A stretch of DNA of 64,000 nt from Thunnus maccoyii (GCF_910596095.1 NC_056533.1:31532662-31596661), one strand, 5' to 3'; shown: positions 51,990 to 64,000, counted from the stretch's first letter. The notes: generated by a model from the sequence alone, not told the origin. A program made the numbers and translations.

Positions 51990-53831
51990 TGTATACACAT
52001 ACTCAAAGGGGCTACAATGGACAAAGACAGATGGACAGTTAACAGCTTGTTGGGTTTTACCGAGTCTGTGAACTTTAACAAATAGTGTCAAGCATTCCTC
52101 AAGAATGTGCAGACTATTCATATTTGTATGTAGTATATGTAGTAAAAAAAGGGACACAGGGCAGCCAGAAATACTTTTAGAAATCATCAAGAGATCAACA
52201 TTTTAAAATAAAGTACTCCGGTTAAGTATTTTTTAAAGTGAGGGATCTTTACTTTGACAGAGGAGAGGAGGAAACAGCTGTCATCACAACAAGTGAAAGT
52301 ACAGTATCTTGTCAAACACTGATGTAATACGTAGGTCTGCTAAAGTTAAAAAAAAAAGTTTTTTAAACATTCTCAACACTGAAGGAGAAAGGCAGAGTTA
52401 CGCCATGCTCAAATATAAAGTTTTTTACCTTTACCTCATTTCGTTATTTAAAAAGTTCTAGATCTTCAGTTCTTTACCACGTTTGGCTGAATTAACAACA
52501 TGGATAAAATAACTTTTTCGGCCATTGTTTTGTATCCTTAGACATTTCTATTGATCCCTGTATCACAGTGACACCTGAACAAACTTTCCTTACTGACAAG
52601 CCATTTCACTGTTGTTTGAGACTTAACAGCAGCCCTCTCTAGTTTGTCTCTGATGTTATAACTGCAATTTAAACAGTATTGCGATTAAAATCTAGAAAAT
52701 ACATAAGAAATGAATCAGCTGAATGAGGTGTTTCTGTGTAACAGTCAAATGCAACAATGCCACAAGCATTGTAGCATATGTACTTCAATGCAAAAAAAAA
52801 AATCCCCTTTTCTGCAATGTAATGCTTTGCCATAACACTTCCTCAGTGCAGCTCAACGGTAACAATTTAAGGTCTGAACTGCTGGCGTTTGACACTGTTT
52901 TAAGAGAAATAACACTGAAGTGAAAATTCTCTCACTGTGTTGGGTCCAGTCTACGTACATAATAATACTAACAGTCTCGGTCTGTAAACCATGCCATTGT
53001 TTCAAATTCAACCTTAACTTACATGTGGCAAGTCATACTGAACAAACAAGAGAGCCCTCTTTTATGCACCGAGTTTACAAAACTGACAAAACCACAAACA
53101 TGCCATAAAAAGAAAAGCAAAAAAAAAAGAAAAGGAAAAAAAAGTCAGAGTGAAACAAAGAGAATAACTGACTGTTTCAAATGAAATGGCTATGGGAAAG
53201 TATTATGCAAAATGCTTCACCATGACAGTCTCTATATGGGCTTCCTGTCATTCTACAGCAGGATGTCTATGGCAGCAAGTTAGGGACCGTCCTTCAAGTG
53301 ATACACACGTGTGAAAGAACTGAAAAATGCATTGCAGCTTCATGAGAGGACTAAGACTCCCTTCACTCAATAAAAACATAAAAGTAAGCATTTTATAAAT
53401 TAAAGATAATTTACGTTTAATTGAGTTTGAGTAATTTGCGTTTAATTCACAGAACTTTAACCAGATGCCAAATATTAATTTAATAAAACACTATTCTAGC
53501 AATTATAATAATGACTTTTTCAGCATTATAGTGCTTCAATGGAAATTTTACAGACATCACCAATACATCTCTGCCGCCATTAGTTATTTAGATGGTGTAT
53601 TTGGGATCCTAAATGTGCCTTTCTCTATTATTTGTTCCCATCAAAGACTTTGAGTCCAGATATGAAAGCTACACTTTTAGGTTTACAAATCAGGGAAACT
53701 TCAACCGGATAGGTCAACTTTGAGATATTGGTATTCTGGGTTTGTAAGTGGAACTTTACTGAATCTTAAGTGTATAAATCTGTTACCAAAAATACCCTGA
53801 AATTATAATGTATGTGCAGAACATTTGTTTT

Positions 53832-54500
53832 AAGTGTTGGTGACTTCTTGACATACATCTGGTAATTTACAGTGTATGGATATTGTGATGGCAACTTCAT
53901 TTTTTATGTATGCATGCAATTTTATTATTTTACAAAACACTGAGATGACAATGTTATCAACAAATCATAACTACCATATAATATCCTGCTCTTATTCATG
54001 AGGGGCAACAGCAGAGTAAAGAGTGATAAGATCCACTAAAAGCAAAGTGGCTGAGTGATATATCAATATGCATTTTTAGAGAAAATAACACTTGATGTGA
54101 TGCTATGCAAAGGCCAATTTGATGATTACATAAGAACACTTCAAATAACAAAGATGTAAACACTTTTTAAAGTGTTGGTGACTTGTTGAAATACATCTGG
54201 CAATTTACCGTCTCTGGATTTGGTGACACCAATGTATTTATTTATTTATTTATGTAGTTTCTTAAGTATGTAAACAATTTCCTTATTTAACACAACACTG
54301 AGATAACAATGTTATCAACAAATCATGATTACAATGTAATATCCGGCTATTATTCATAGGGGGCAACAGGAAAATAAAGAGCGATATGATCCACTATCAG
54401 CAAAATTGCTTTTCTTTTTAAAGAAAATAACACCTGATGTGACGATATAAAAATCCAATTTGACAATTACATAAGAATACTTAAAATAAAGAAAAGGGAA
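53832..54500. repeat. 338-bp tandem duplication in sin3a intron 1
   Basis: Copy 1 starts AAGTGTTGGTGACTTCTTGA at 53832. Copy 2 starts AAGTGTTGGTGACTTGTTGA at 54170. Shared downstream blocks include CACTGAGATGACAATGTTAT (copy 2 CACTGAGATAACAATGTTAT), GGGCAACAG, GATCCACTA and CAATTTGA.GATTACATAAGAA-like text. Divergence is moderate, so the event is not recent. The second copy has gained an ATTT run near 54236-54256. Confidence 0.85.
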
Positions 54501-54699
54501 AAAATAACTTTTTCCACATACCACAGTATTTTCAGCCTAAGCAAGTTTGCAATGCCTGTCCCTGCATGGGCTTTTAAAATACATATAACTCAGTAAAACA
54601 GTAAAAATACATATGAAACTGCACAATGCTCAACAATACATTTACACACATTTAAGTTTATGTATGAGGCTCTCAGCACGATCAGTACATTTTTTTCGG

Positions 54700-56110
54700 C
54701 GGAAAAAAAACAGTAAGTTATTGACGCTCCCTAAGCAAACGTCATTGCATTTGTCCAGCGGGGAGAAGACATTGTGCCTCGCTGCCCTGCACCACCAATT
54801 TCGGAAAACACGGTGGCTTGAGTCGCTGAGATCGTGTTTGTCGCATATCCAGCTTCAAATATTTTTTGACGAAACGCGAAACAAATACGGCAGAGAGTCA
54901 TAGACAGCGAAATTGGTCGACTAACGCTTTCAAAAAAAGCTAGAATATTGGTTATACTTCGCAGCCATGTAGGCGCTGTCTCTCTCTCTTTCGCTGTAGC
55001 TCTGCCTCATCCCCTCCCCCTCTCTGCCAAACACCGAGCTTAACGCCATCCGTTTCTCGGTGAGCTTGCCTGATGGCTGACGTTGGCTTTCGTCCTGGCC
55101 CAAAGTTATGTGGCAAGCAAGCTAACCTTTTGCTATCTGCAGACTGAGCTGTTAATGGTACTATTTGTCAGAAAGTGATGGTGTCGGGTCGTCGCTGGCC
55201 GTCCTCGACAGACGGGACCCTGCTTACTGAAACATGTTGGCTAACTAACGTTACCCTTGCTTGTTAGTTAGGTGGAAGATGTCGAAAAGACACAACAATG
55301 CCTCATCGCAGCTGACAACGCGACAACACAGTGTGATGTTTAGTTTGTAGCATGTGTGTTAACGTTACAGCACCGCAGTTAAATGAAGTTAGACGGTCAA
55401 TAATTATTTCTGACTTATGCAGCAAGCTGATTAGGTCAGTTAGCCGACGAGCTAACGCTAGCTTCCACATAACGTCGCGTTAACATCAAGTTATGCGAGA
55501 AGTTCCGACAGAGAAAAAAATACAGTTGTCACACAAACGACTTCACTGCCATTAACGTTAGTCTCATAACAACCCAGACCCACGCAGTAAACATTAAACA
55601 CAACAAGAAAACGCATCTTGTCAGGTCAGTCTGCTTTTAGCGTTAGCCTGTCAGCTAAATCATGGTCGCCGCTGTTAGCTTGCTAGCCTCACTCAAACTA
55701 GCTTGTCTTAACTTATTGACGCCACAAGCTCATGCAGCCTCTACTCAAATCTCTCCTGTTAATCAGCCAGAAGACGAAAATATTAAGTCGTAACGGAAAT
55801 GCGGCCAGTGTTAGCTAGCTCACTACTTGTGTCTGTTCGGCAAGGTTATGTAGCAGCTAAGTGAAATGCTACGTTAGCACAACAACCAACCCCCCATCAG
55901 TAACGTTACAGGCTATCTTCGGCGCTAACTAGCTGGTTTAAACTCACCTCGCAGGACTGCCACCAGCGTAACGGGGCCCAACCAGGAGAAACCGCTACTC
56001 TTGCATTCACCTGTGGCAAGATGTGAGGTTTTGTGAGCTGGTCTCAAGTGGAAAAATGTCAAAAATGAAATTGTCCGTAGCGGCTGCGTCGCTAACAACA
56101 GTGTATGTAT
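54700..56110 (-). promoter_or_regulatory. sin3a: sin3a promoter region and probable non-coding first exon
   Basis: CpG-richer sequence with many GTTAGC and AACGTTA words and GC-rich stretches, contrasting with AT-rich flanks. On the reverse strand a good donor (CTGCGAG then GTGAGT) ends a probable first exon whose low edge is 55948. It would splice over about 3.9 kb to the acceptor at 52011/52012 (CCATTGTAG), 22 nt upstream of the sin3a ATG. The exon's 5' edge (about 56050-56110) is not defined. Confidence 0.6.
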
Positions 56111-56689
56111 GAAGCGGTGTTCCTTGAACATAGAGGCGTGTCTTTCCTGAAGGCGGGCTGGTCTCCTCCCAGTCCGAACTGGGATTGGTCAGCTTCAGAA
56201 AATGAAAACAAATACAGTAAAGGCAAAGAGCCAGTATCTCTCGGTATCTCTTCTTTAAAGGCGTCTGGTTTAGTTTATTGTCACTCTAAGTGCAGGTTTG
56301 TATCTGCACTCCATCTGCAACACTGGCGTCCACGTTGCTGCTTTACTGCTACGTTACAGGTGGATGATTATTTTACATTTCATATTTCATGTTTATTTGC
56401 ATAGGGACAAATATATAGCATGAACTTATGCCACATACCAAAGCATGTATAGGCTAAGCTAGTTTGCTGTGCCCGTCTATAGATGGGCTTTTAACATACA
56501 TACAACTCAACATTAAAATATATGAAGCTGCACAAAACTCAACAGACACATACACATTTTATCACAAAACACTAAACTCTAATACATCTGCACACATATT
56601 GTCTTATGAAACTCAACAACAAAGTACATACTTTTTCTTGATTGTGAGATAACCTTTTAAAATGTATGCATTTTATACATTTACTCGAG

Positions 56690-57270
56690 TAATGTACTTA
56701 AGTACAGTTTTGAGGTACTTGTACTTCACTTGAGTATTTCCATTTGATGCTATTTTATACTTTATTTGACTTTTATTTGACAGCTTTAGTTACTAGTTGA
56801 ACAAGTTGAACTCTGGGACTTTGTGAACACACACACACTCATTTCAATAAATGTTCAAATGATCCAATATTTCACCAAAAATCAAAGATAAGAGAAAAAG
56901 TCCAAGACCGGAAACCAGATGTGTGTATCAGAACACGACCCCTCAGATTTATCTGGTGACCCTTTGGAGGGGCCTGACCCCTAGGTTGGGAACCACTGGA
57001 CTAAACTAGCTAACTGTATATAAAGTAGTTGAAACTAGCTCCACCTCCAGCAGCTACAACAGTAACATGCTGCTCTAACACTGATGCTTCAGTATTAATA
57101 ATCTAATGATGTCATACATAATAATATATCAGTCAGTTATACTGCAATACTTTAACTACATAAAGCTGATAATACTTATGTACTTAAATGAGATTTTTCA
57201 TGCAGAACTATTACTTGTAATGGAGTATTTTTACATTGCTGTATTGGTACATTGGTCTCAAAGCCTCTTT
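56690..57270. mobile_element. Teleost interspersed element ('acttaagtac' type) with inserted fragment
   Basis: It starts with ACTCGAGTAATGTACTTAAG and TACTTGTACTTCACTTGAGT and ends near AATGGAGTATTTTTACATTG. Between these are CCTAGGTTGGGAACCACTGG and CAGTAACATGCTGCTCTAAC, phrases common to high-copy fish repeats. No coding frame. It lies between the sin3a promoter and the ZP gene. Confidence 0.65.
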
Positions 57271-58440
57271 ATCTTTAACATTTGAGTTTTTATACACTGA
57301 TCTACAAAAGCTGCTGTATTTACAGTCATTGCTGTAAACTTAGTGACAAATTGACAACTTTGGGAAAGGCACATATCTTCAGCCAGTAAGATTTAGGACT
57401 AGAGGCCAGTACTCTGTTTCTTATATAGGCAAAACATAGAAATAGTTAAAATGATCTCATTACTCTATTCCAACTCATTTGGGCTAATAAACACAGTTTC
57501 ATGATTTATTATTCCCCCCCCCACAAAATACAACTTTTTATAAGTTTATTTATTTAGCAGGGACAGTGCTCATTAATCAACAGAAGAAAAATGTAAATGA
57601 GCCAGAGTTAGCCTAAAAGTTTCATTTTCATCTGTTATCCCTGGCCAGGTGTTGAAAAGGCTACATAACATTAGAATAAAATGATTGATCCTATAAAATT
57701 CATGGTAAAATGTATTTTAGAGTTTGGATATCCAAGGATACATTGCCTATTTAGGGTATTTGTGTGGCAACAACCTTTAAACATTGTAAAATGAGTTTAT
57801 AAACATAATACTAGTGTCAAACCTTCATGTAAATATTTATTTAAAAAGTATTACTAACCAGTTTTGTGACCTTAAAATAGTGGCTTTGACAGTGTGCAGA
57901 GCTGCTCTTAACATTTTAATCATTGACAATGGCAAGTCTCACTTTGCATTTATGCAGGTCCATTGAAGCACATCCTGCAACCTTTCTCTGAATTACTACT
58001 GTATACTGTACATGCAGTCCTGCAAACACAAAGCGTAATAATTTAAAGAATTTATACTCGAAATAAAAAGTTGCATTTTGATTTTAGATTACAAAACAAT
58101 CTACAAGATTTTTATTTAATATCATTTTATGGTTGTCTTCTTTAGTGAATAGATCAACTGCTGACATTTACTAGAAAAAGCTAGTAAGTAGTAAGGTCAA
58201 GACTAAAATTCTGTGCTCATATTGGCATTTTATTCTTACTAGGTATGTATACTTCCTACTTACACTCACATACACCTGTTTTGGTGTGCTCCGTCCTCTG
58301 CATCATGCTGCTGCTGCTGCTGCTGCTGCTGCTGTATATGGCCCACTGCATTTAGTTAATTCAAGTCATTAGAGGAGACAAAACATGTTGACAGAGTCTC
58401 CCTGAAGAGATTCAGGCACTGATTACCTATAGAGCAATCA
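57271..58440. other. Intergenic, no gene recognised
   Basis: AT-rich spacer downstream of the ZP gene and upstream of sin3a. Only a (CTG)9 run (58308-58334) and short homopolymers stand out. No splice-supported reading frame was seen. Confidence 0.6.
58308..58334. repeat. (CTG)9 trinucleotide repeat
   Basis: Perfect CTG run preceded by CATCATG and followed by TATATGG. It is outside any recognised coding exon. Confidence 0.95.
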
Positions 58441-58456
58441 TTTGTAATTGATTTAA

Positions 58457-58580
58457 AATGGTAAATGGACTGCATTTATATAGCACCTTTCTAGTCTTCC
58501 GACCACTCGAAGTGCTTCACTCTACATGTCAACATTCACCCATTCACGCACACATTCATTGACTCATCATTCACACATTT
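58457..58580. repeat. Teleost interspersed repeat ('taaatggactgcatttatata')
   Basis: GGTAAATGGACTGCATTTAT, AGCACCTTTCTAGTCTTCCG and ACATTCACCCATTCACGCAC are the start of a widely distributed fish repeat. This copy is truncated and carries no coding sequence. Confidence 0.7.
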
Positions 58581-59352
58581 TTTTTAAACTTTAGCTTCTA
58601 TTAATTTTCTGACAGGAAATCTGTGTGTTTTTATGTCATTTAATGTTTTATTGTCTTTTGAATTATACAGTTTGCATAATTGTTTAATAAAATATACATG
58701 TTATACCAACAATTTATTACTAAAAATATATATATACTTTTTACATTTAAAGTAAAGACAGATACACAACAAACAACATTAAGCACAGTTTTGACGAGAC
58801 AGATTTTTTAGGTCTAAGACAAATTGGACATGCAGATAGAAGTATCAGTGATGAAATATTTAAATATTTTAAGTTTTTAAAATACAGCTGATTTTATCTG
58901 CAATGTTTGTGATAAGTAAACATTTACAGAACATTGAGCAGCAGTAGCCAATAAGAGCTCATGAGGGGAAAGAGGTGTATGACGCTATTTGTTATCTCCT
59001 GTGCTCAATACTTATGAACACAACAAATTTAGGCTCATTGCGATTATATGGTCAGCGTCTTAAACATTTAGGCTTCACGGACGCTTTGTATAAGCGCATT
59101 AGAAATAAAACCTCATTTCAGGGAGAAGCTTTTAATGCTTGACTGCTTGTCTGGGTCACATCCTTCAGGATCCTGCAGTGCAAGCAGTGCAGCATCTTAT
59201 GTTTTTCTGACAGCAATGTAGTGCTAGTCTTGCTTTTGTTTGATTCTCTAAAACAGCTCAAAATATATAGTGGAATGGGGCTCAATCTTCATTTGAAGCC
59301 AAACAGGAAAAAGTAATGTTCCATGTTACTGACAGATCATCATCCAACGTGC

Positions 59353-62300
59353 TCAGTAAAGGAAGATGTGTTGAAGAAATATGCTGATAGTCGTCAAAAT
59401 CACTCCCACCGCCATGGCTGAGGCCCGTTGTGGAGCTGCAGGAGAAGAGAGGAGAGTTTACTTGAATATTTACAGAAAATTTCTCAATTCACACTTTAGA
59501 TTTCCCTCAGAGTGACTTATAACAGACATCTTTGGAGTTTTTAAACATTTTTTTCAGGCAGCCAAGTCATTTTAAACCGTTTTTCTTTTAGGGAGGGCTT
59601 GCCTAAGCCTATTAAAGACTTAACAATAACTTTCATAGTGCCTTCTTGTGTTCCAGTGCATAAACTGTGCATTATATGGGCTCACAACTGTGTAAACCTT
59701 GGAGGGAGCAGTAAATTATTTCTCTACGATGTTATTAAAATGACCACAATAGGCACAAAGCACAAGGTAGTCCCCTCAAAAACAATTGGTTAATAGTTCT
59801 AAAATTTACTTCACAATTTACAATCAGCTACAATTGCAATGACTGACCTGATGAAAGTGGAACAAGAGCAGCTATCACACTTTATTTTACAGGTGCTGTA
59901 ATTTTACGCTAATTTCATGGAAATTTTCTGAGTAATTTGCAGGTATTTAACTGTTATTTTTTTAGGACATACAGAGAGAGTGGTGCAATTTGGTACAAAT
60001 TATAAGAAAAAACTGAATAAAATGTTAAATTGGTAAGTTGGTAGTTGATAGTGAGTACCCGCTCATTATATTTAAGTAATGCATAATTCTTAAGTTGGTT
60101 TAGTTGCTAATTATCGTATCTTGGTTCATACCTAGTTGTTAATTTGCAAAAAAATAGCATGTTGGGTTGTTTCTTAAAAACTCTATAATTAGCACATTTC
60201 CTGTATATTACCAAATTACATAACCCTGTCAAAGAAATGTCCTAAGAATTAACATTTACACTGAAAACCAAGTATTTTGTCAGTTTAAGTACTGATATAA
60301 GTAATTTTTGAAGAATTATGTATTAAAATATAATGAGTGGGTATTTACTATCAACTACCAACTTACCAATTTAACACTTTATTCAGTTTTTTCTTATAAT
60401 TTGTGCCACATTGCCCCACCCTCTCTGTAAAATGTCCTCAAAATCAACTGTTAAATACCTGCAAATTACTCTTTAGGGATCTATAAAATAAAGCATTAAC
60501 AAAGCAGTTCAGCAGGCTGTGGTTCATTTACAAAGCTTTGTAATAAACATGAGATATTGTAACTTGAATAAATACTTAAATTATGAAAAAATAAGATAGT
60601 TCACACATTGGGGGGGCCCTTGTTGGCTCTGGGGACCAAAGTGGTCATTTAGTTTTTTTATGCCACCAGTTGTCCATTTGGCTAATATGAATGCTTGGTA
60701 TGAAACAGCTCTTAAATAAAATATCGTTCACAGGAAAATAAAGGATTTGCTTGAAATAATACCGCCAGTAGTCAGTGGATTGATATTTCACTTAATAGAT
60801 TATTACAAATTAACAAACAAAACAAAGAGATGGAGTTTTTTACCATGTGAGGTGGTGGTGGTCTGGGCAGCTGTGGTAACAGCAGCAGTAGTAGTAGTAG
60901 TGGTAGTAGTTGTTGTAGTTGGTTTAGTAGTAGTGGTAGTACTGGGAGCGGCTGTAGATGGTCCTGGAGTGGTGATCACAAGGCTAATAGGTCCTGAGTT
61001 GATGGTGTAGGTTTTCGTAAACACACTGTTAACCAGCGATCTGTGATTAATGGCGCGGGTGCACAGGTCAGGACACTTCTCTGAGGGAAGGGTGGCGATG
61101 CACAGATTGACTGTGCACTGGACATACATCTGTACAGCACAAAACAAATAGATACAAGTTAGTGGAGTGGAGGCAGCTTCAAAACATTTTAGAATTGCAC
61201 AACATATCTTCAAATATTTATGAGACATTAGTTACTGTTTGACAGCATACTGTAACAATACACATATTTGAAAAATGGAAATTATTAAAGAAGTGGAAAC
61301 CAAGGCAGTGTTTGATCCTCACACAAACATGAGATTTCTAGCGGATATTTATGAAATGCAAACCAACAGGCTTGGGTTAGTTAAGTAACAGCATGCCGAT
61401 GCTGATAGGAATGTTATTAATTTAGTGCTTAGTCATGGGACCAAAGTTATTACAAGTCATCATATCAGGGACATGAATGTCCGTCCCAAATGTCATGACA
61501 ATATATCCAGGAAATTTCAGTCTTGCTGAAAGTTGTGGACTGGACTGAAATTTCCATCCAAACAGTCGCTAGTATGGCAAAAAATTTATGCAAACCATCA
61601 ATTCTACAGAGAAAAGTGTAATCATAGACATTTGACAGAACAATTTACCACAAATGTTTGTATATAAGTCAGAGCTGCTCTAATACTTTTGGACCTAGTC
61701 TCAGGTCTTGACTTGAGATTAAGCTGATGGAGCATTTATACAAAAAACATTTTACTAGATTTTTTAAAAGCACAAATTCCTCACACAGTGGGCAATTGAG
61801 TTGTACCATCCATTGTCTTGTTTAAAACCAAGTGGGCAGAATGAAAAATTGGTTATAATAGTAAGCACAATAGACAAGTGAAAACACACTTAAAATACCG
61901 GTAAAAAAAGTAAATATTAAACAAAAATGAAAATTGTCTCTTTGAATAACTAAAAGCAGGAACTAGTACAGACTTCCTGCTTAAATAAACATCATATTAA
62001 AAAAACAACAAAAAACATCTGAATTTAGAGTTTTCCACACGTTATTCTGTTGCCAGTACCTGCAAGTGAGAGTATGTATTAGGTCATGGAGATGTTGTGT
62101 GCAGCCCTGTTATATTATTTATGATTCATGAAAGACGTAACATGTGTGTTGCATGAAAGTACAGACCGTTGATCCTTGGGTCTCCAGAGTGCTCAAATCA
62201 AGGCGGTAGACTTTGGAATTGCTTTCTGTTGTAACAACCTCCAATGTGTTGCTGGATGTTGTACATCTGGAAGAGAAATAGTCAAAGAACTACCTGAGTT

Positions 62301-63965
62301 TATAGGATAAGCTTCAAACTCAGAGACAGCTAAAACAGATGTACACATAAGTTGTGTGTGAGTCAATATTTCTTTCAGACTGTTTCATATCTATCCTCTT
62401 CAAAATGGTAACCTCAAACTATTACAGTCAACAAGTGATTTGTTACTGACCCTTGCTCCAGAATGGGGTTGGATACAGAAAAGTCTTCCGCTTCAGACTC
62501 CATGCAATTGCTCACTACCATCTCAGCACGATCAACGCTGCAGTTGGACATCACATGGAGGTCCAGCTGGTTGATCCTGGACCCGATGGCGTCGTAGATG
62601 CCAGTGCTGTTAACGGAGAAGTCTGAGGTACTGTTGGAGGTGCTGTTTGATGTGCTGTAGCTCCTTGATAGTGATTCCACCTCTCGACGCACTCGTTCTG
62701 GTGAGAATCGGAGGGAGCGCAACTTCGGGTCGCGTGTGAATTGTGCCAGGGGCCCTTCTCCTGGTAAGTGAAATTCTATCCAAAACCTAACCTCACCAAA
62801 GGTTTCCTTTTCTGTGGGCATGCTGATCTTGTGCTGTGGTCCTTTGGCCTGGACTCCAGGAATCCGGCAGGCCAGGGGGAGGACGAGGGAGGGCTCGCGG
62901 CTGACCATGGTGTACGGACGCACACTTTTCAAGGTGTTGGTGTAAACCAGCTCTGAACCAGAGTGCTGGAAGACAGGAGAGAATGAGGAAGTCTACAGTT
63001 TGAATTCACATTCAGCTGAAAAACCTGTCAATGCAAAGTGAATTTTAAGAGTAACTTAACACCAGATTGTTTTATTGCCATGTCTGGTTTAAAGTTTCCT
63101 GTCACTTTCACCTCTGATGCTTGGTGTAGTGCATCACTGCAGCAAGGTGAAAACTGAAACCACTTGAGGTCAGCAAAGTCAAGATTTTCAAGGGTGTTAA
63201 GTTGCTCTTTAAGTACTGCTATGATCCTTTTCTTATCGTCATAAATAGATGAAACAGGAAGATATAAACCACAGAACTTGAAACAAATAATATTTTATTC
63301 AATAATTTACACTGGGGGTCAGAAATAGCCAATAATGAAATTGAAATTGTAGAACTTTTCGTTCATAGTCCCTCAGGGGTAAAAAGGGCATCGCTGTCTA
63401 GGCTATTATGGCTAATATGAATGTGGACACCACCAAACCATCATTAAAGTTTTAAGTCAGTACTACAACATAGTTAACCAACATAGTTAATCATTGTTTG
63501 ATTTGAAATCCAGTGTGCCAGAGTATAGAGCCAAAACACCTACACCTACATGCCAAGATGGCTTGTAGGGTTGAAAATAGTCAAAGAAAGAAAGAAAGAA
63601 AGGTAGAGCCTTTTACCACAGTTTTGGTGCCGCAGCCACTCAAGGGGATGCGTGCAGTCAGGTGTGTGCTGTTGTACGTGACGGGACAGGTGGGGCTGTT
63701 GAGCTGCAGTTCGGCCAGGTTGATGTTGCTCAGTGAGGTGACAGGAAGCACCAGAGACATCTCTGTGTTCTCACACTTCAACTCTGCAGGCAGACAGCAG
63801 CACATTCTTAGATGATCAATAATTAGTTTCACTCACAGACATAATGAGCACGCTCGTCATTAGGCGAGATCTGAATCATACACAAGACTTGATTATAATG
63901 AAGTGTGATTATAATGAAATGAATATTTTCTCAACCTGTTCCGGTAGGTAGGGTCCTCATTTCTC
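59353..63965 (-). CDS. Membrane-anchored ZP-domain protein (3' part of gene)
   Basis: Partial gene; the 5' end lies beyond the window. Exons in transcript order: 63936-63965 (30 nt), 63617-63783, 62451-62965, 62167-62266, 60844-61129, 59353-59435. Phases agree throughout, giving 392 whole codons before the stop. The protein has a full ZP module. The ZP-N half starts ELKCENTEMSLVLPV and has four cysteines (KCEN, SPTC, SGCG, PLAC) plus the typical ELVYTNTL strand. The ZP-C half reads VMSNCSVDRAEMVVSNC and MYVQCTVNLCIATLP. A Ser/Asn/Thr-rich linker with repeated NST sequons joins them. After ZP-C come a hydrophobic patch (SGPISLVIT), a Thr-rich stalk encoded by a degenerate trinucleotide repeat, and a hydrophobic C-terminus (MAVGVILTTISIFLQHIFLY) fitting a GPI signal or a transmembrane end. 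ZP modules polymerise extracellularly. It resembles uromodulin/GP2/OIT3-type proteins in design, but I do not recognise a specific orthologue. Confidence 0.88.
59878..60496. mobile_element. Fold-back element in ZP gene intron
   Basis: The left arm (CACTTTATTTTACAG, GTAATTTGCAGGTATTTAAC, ATTATAAGAAAAAACTGAAT, GGTAAGTTGGTAGTTGATAG) is matched in reverse complement by the right arm (CTATCAACTACCAACTTACC, ATTCAGTTTTTTCTTATAAT, GTTAAATACCTGCAAATTAC, CTATAAAATAAAGC). Arms of about 220 bp surround a centre of about 130 bp. This is a MITE or fold-back element without coding capacity. Confidence 0.85.
60880..60950. repeat. Coding trinucleotide repeat (Thr stalk)
   Basis: A degenerate TAG/TGG/TGT-type triplet run on the plus strand is read on the minus strand as ACx codons, giving runs of Thr within exon 60844-61129. 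Length differences between individuals or species would be expected. Confidence 0.85.
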
Positions 63966-64000
63966 CTGAAAATATTAGGAAAGGCATGTTTTAATAGTCA

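Noticed and set aside
58308-58334. (CTG)9 as a coding poly-Leu or disease-type repeat
   Set aside because: It is outside any recognised exon and short; treated as a simple microsatellite.
60803-61228. Reading the 141-codon minus frame as a stand-alone Thr-rich protein
   Set aside because: Splice sites at 61129 and 60844 and phase continuity with 62167-62266 and 59353-59435 show it is one exon of the ZP gene.

Overview
This window is vertebrate nuclear DNA, almost certainly from a ray-finned (percomorph-like) fish. Genes are split by GT-AG introns. Background is AT-rich with many CA/GT microsatellites. Long stretches match repeat families typical of teleosts: short 'agggctgcaa' and 'agggctgg' inverted-repeat elements, L2-like tails, and a Tx1/L1-like reverse transcriptase remnant. 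There are no operons, CRISPR arrays or bacterial features. I found no rRNA or tRNA gene.

Five protein genes are supported by spliced reading frames that I joined by hand with phase checks at each junction. (1) psma4, minus strand, 15362-18308: proteasome subunit alpha-4, 261 aa. (2) slc25a44, plus strand, coding 22186-24016 with a leader exon near 19.5-19.69 kb: mitochondrial carrier, 315 aa. (3) crabp1, plus strand, 29696-35664: cellular retinoic acid-binding protein 1, 137 aa. (4) sin3a, minus strand, 38184-51989 plus a probable non-coding first exon at 55948 and upward: Sin3a corepressor scaffold, 1291 aa from 20 coding exons. (5) The 3' part of a gene for a membrane-anchored zona pellucida (ZP) domain protein, minus strand, 59353-63965, whose 5' end lies outside the window.

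Layout: 1-15.3 kb is gene-free, with a decayed Tx1/L1-type LINE (about 8.2-9.77 kb), an L2-type LINE 3' end (10.37-11.24 kb), short inverted-repeat elements and microsatellites. At 15.3-19.7 kb psma4 and slc25a44 are head to head and share an intergenic promoter region that carries a (CT)19(CA)61 tract. crabp1 and sin3a are tail to tail (35.7-38.2 kb). sin3a and the ZP gene point the same way, separated by a sin3a promoter island (54.7-56.1 kb) and repeats.

The genes are mostly housekeeping or developmental and are not a functional cluster: protein degradation, mitochondrial transport, retinoic acid binding, transcriptional repression and an extracellular matrix-type protein. I see no new enzymatic or defence system. 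The points most worth a second look are the threonine-rich, NST-repeat ZP protein, the uORF-dense slc25a44 leader, the psma4 GC-AG intron, several large fold-back elements, a 338-bp tandem duplication in sin3a intron 1, and a short transposon flanked by 65-bp direct repeats.
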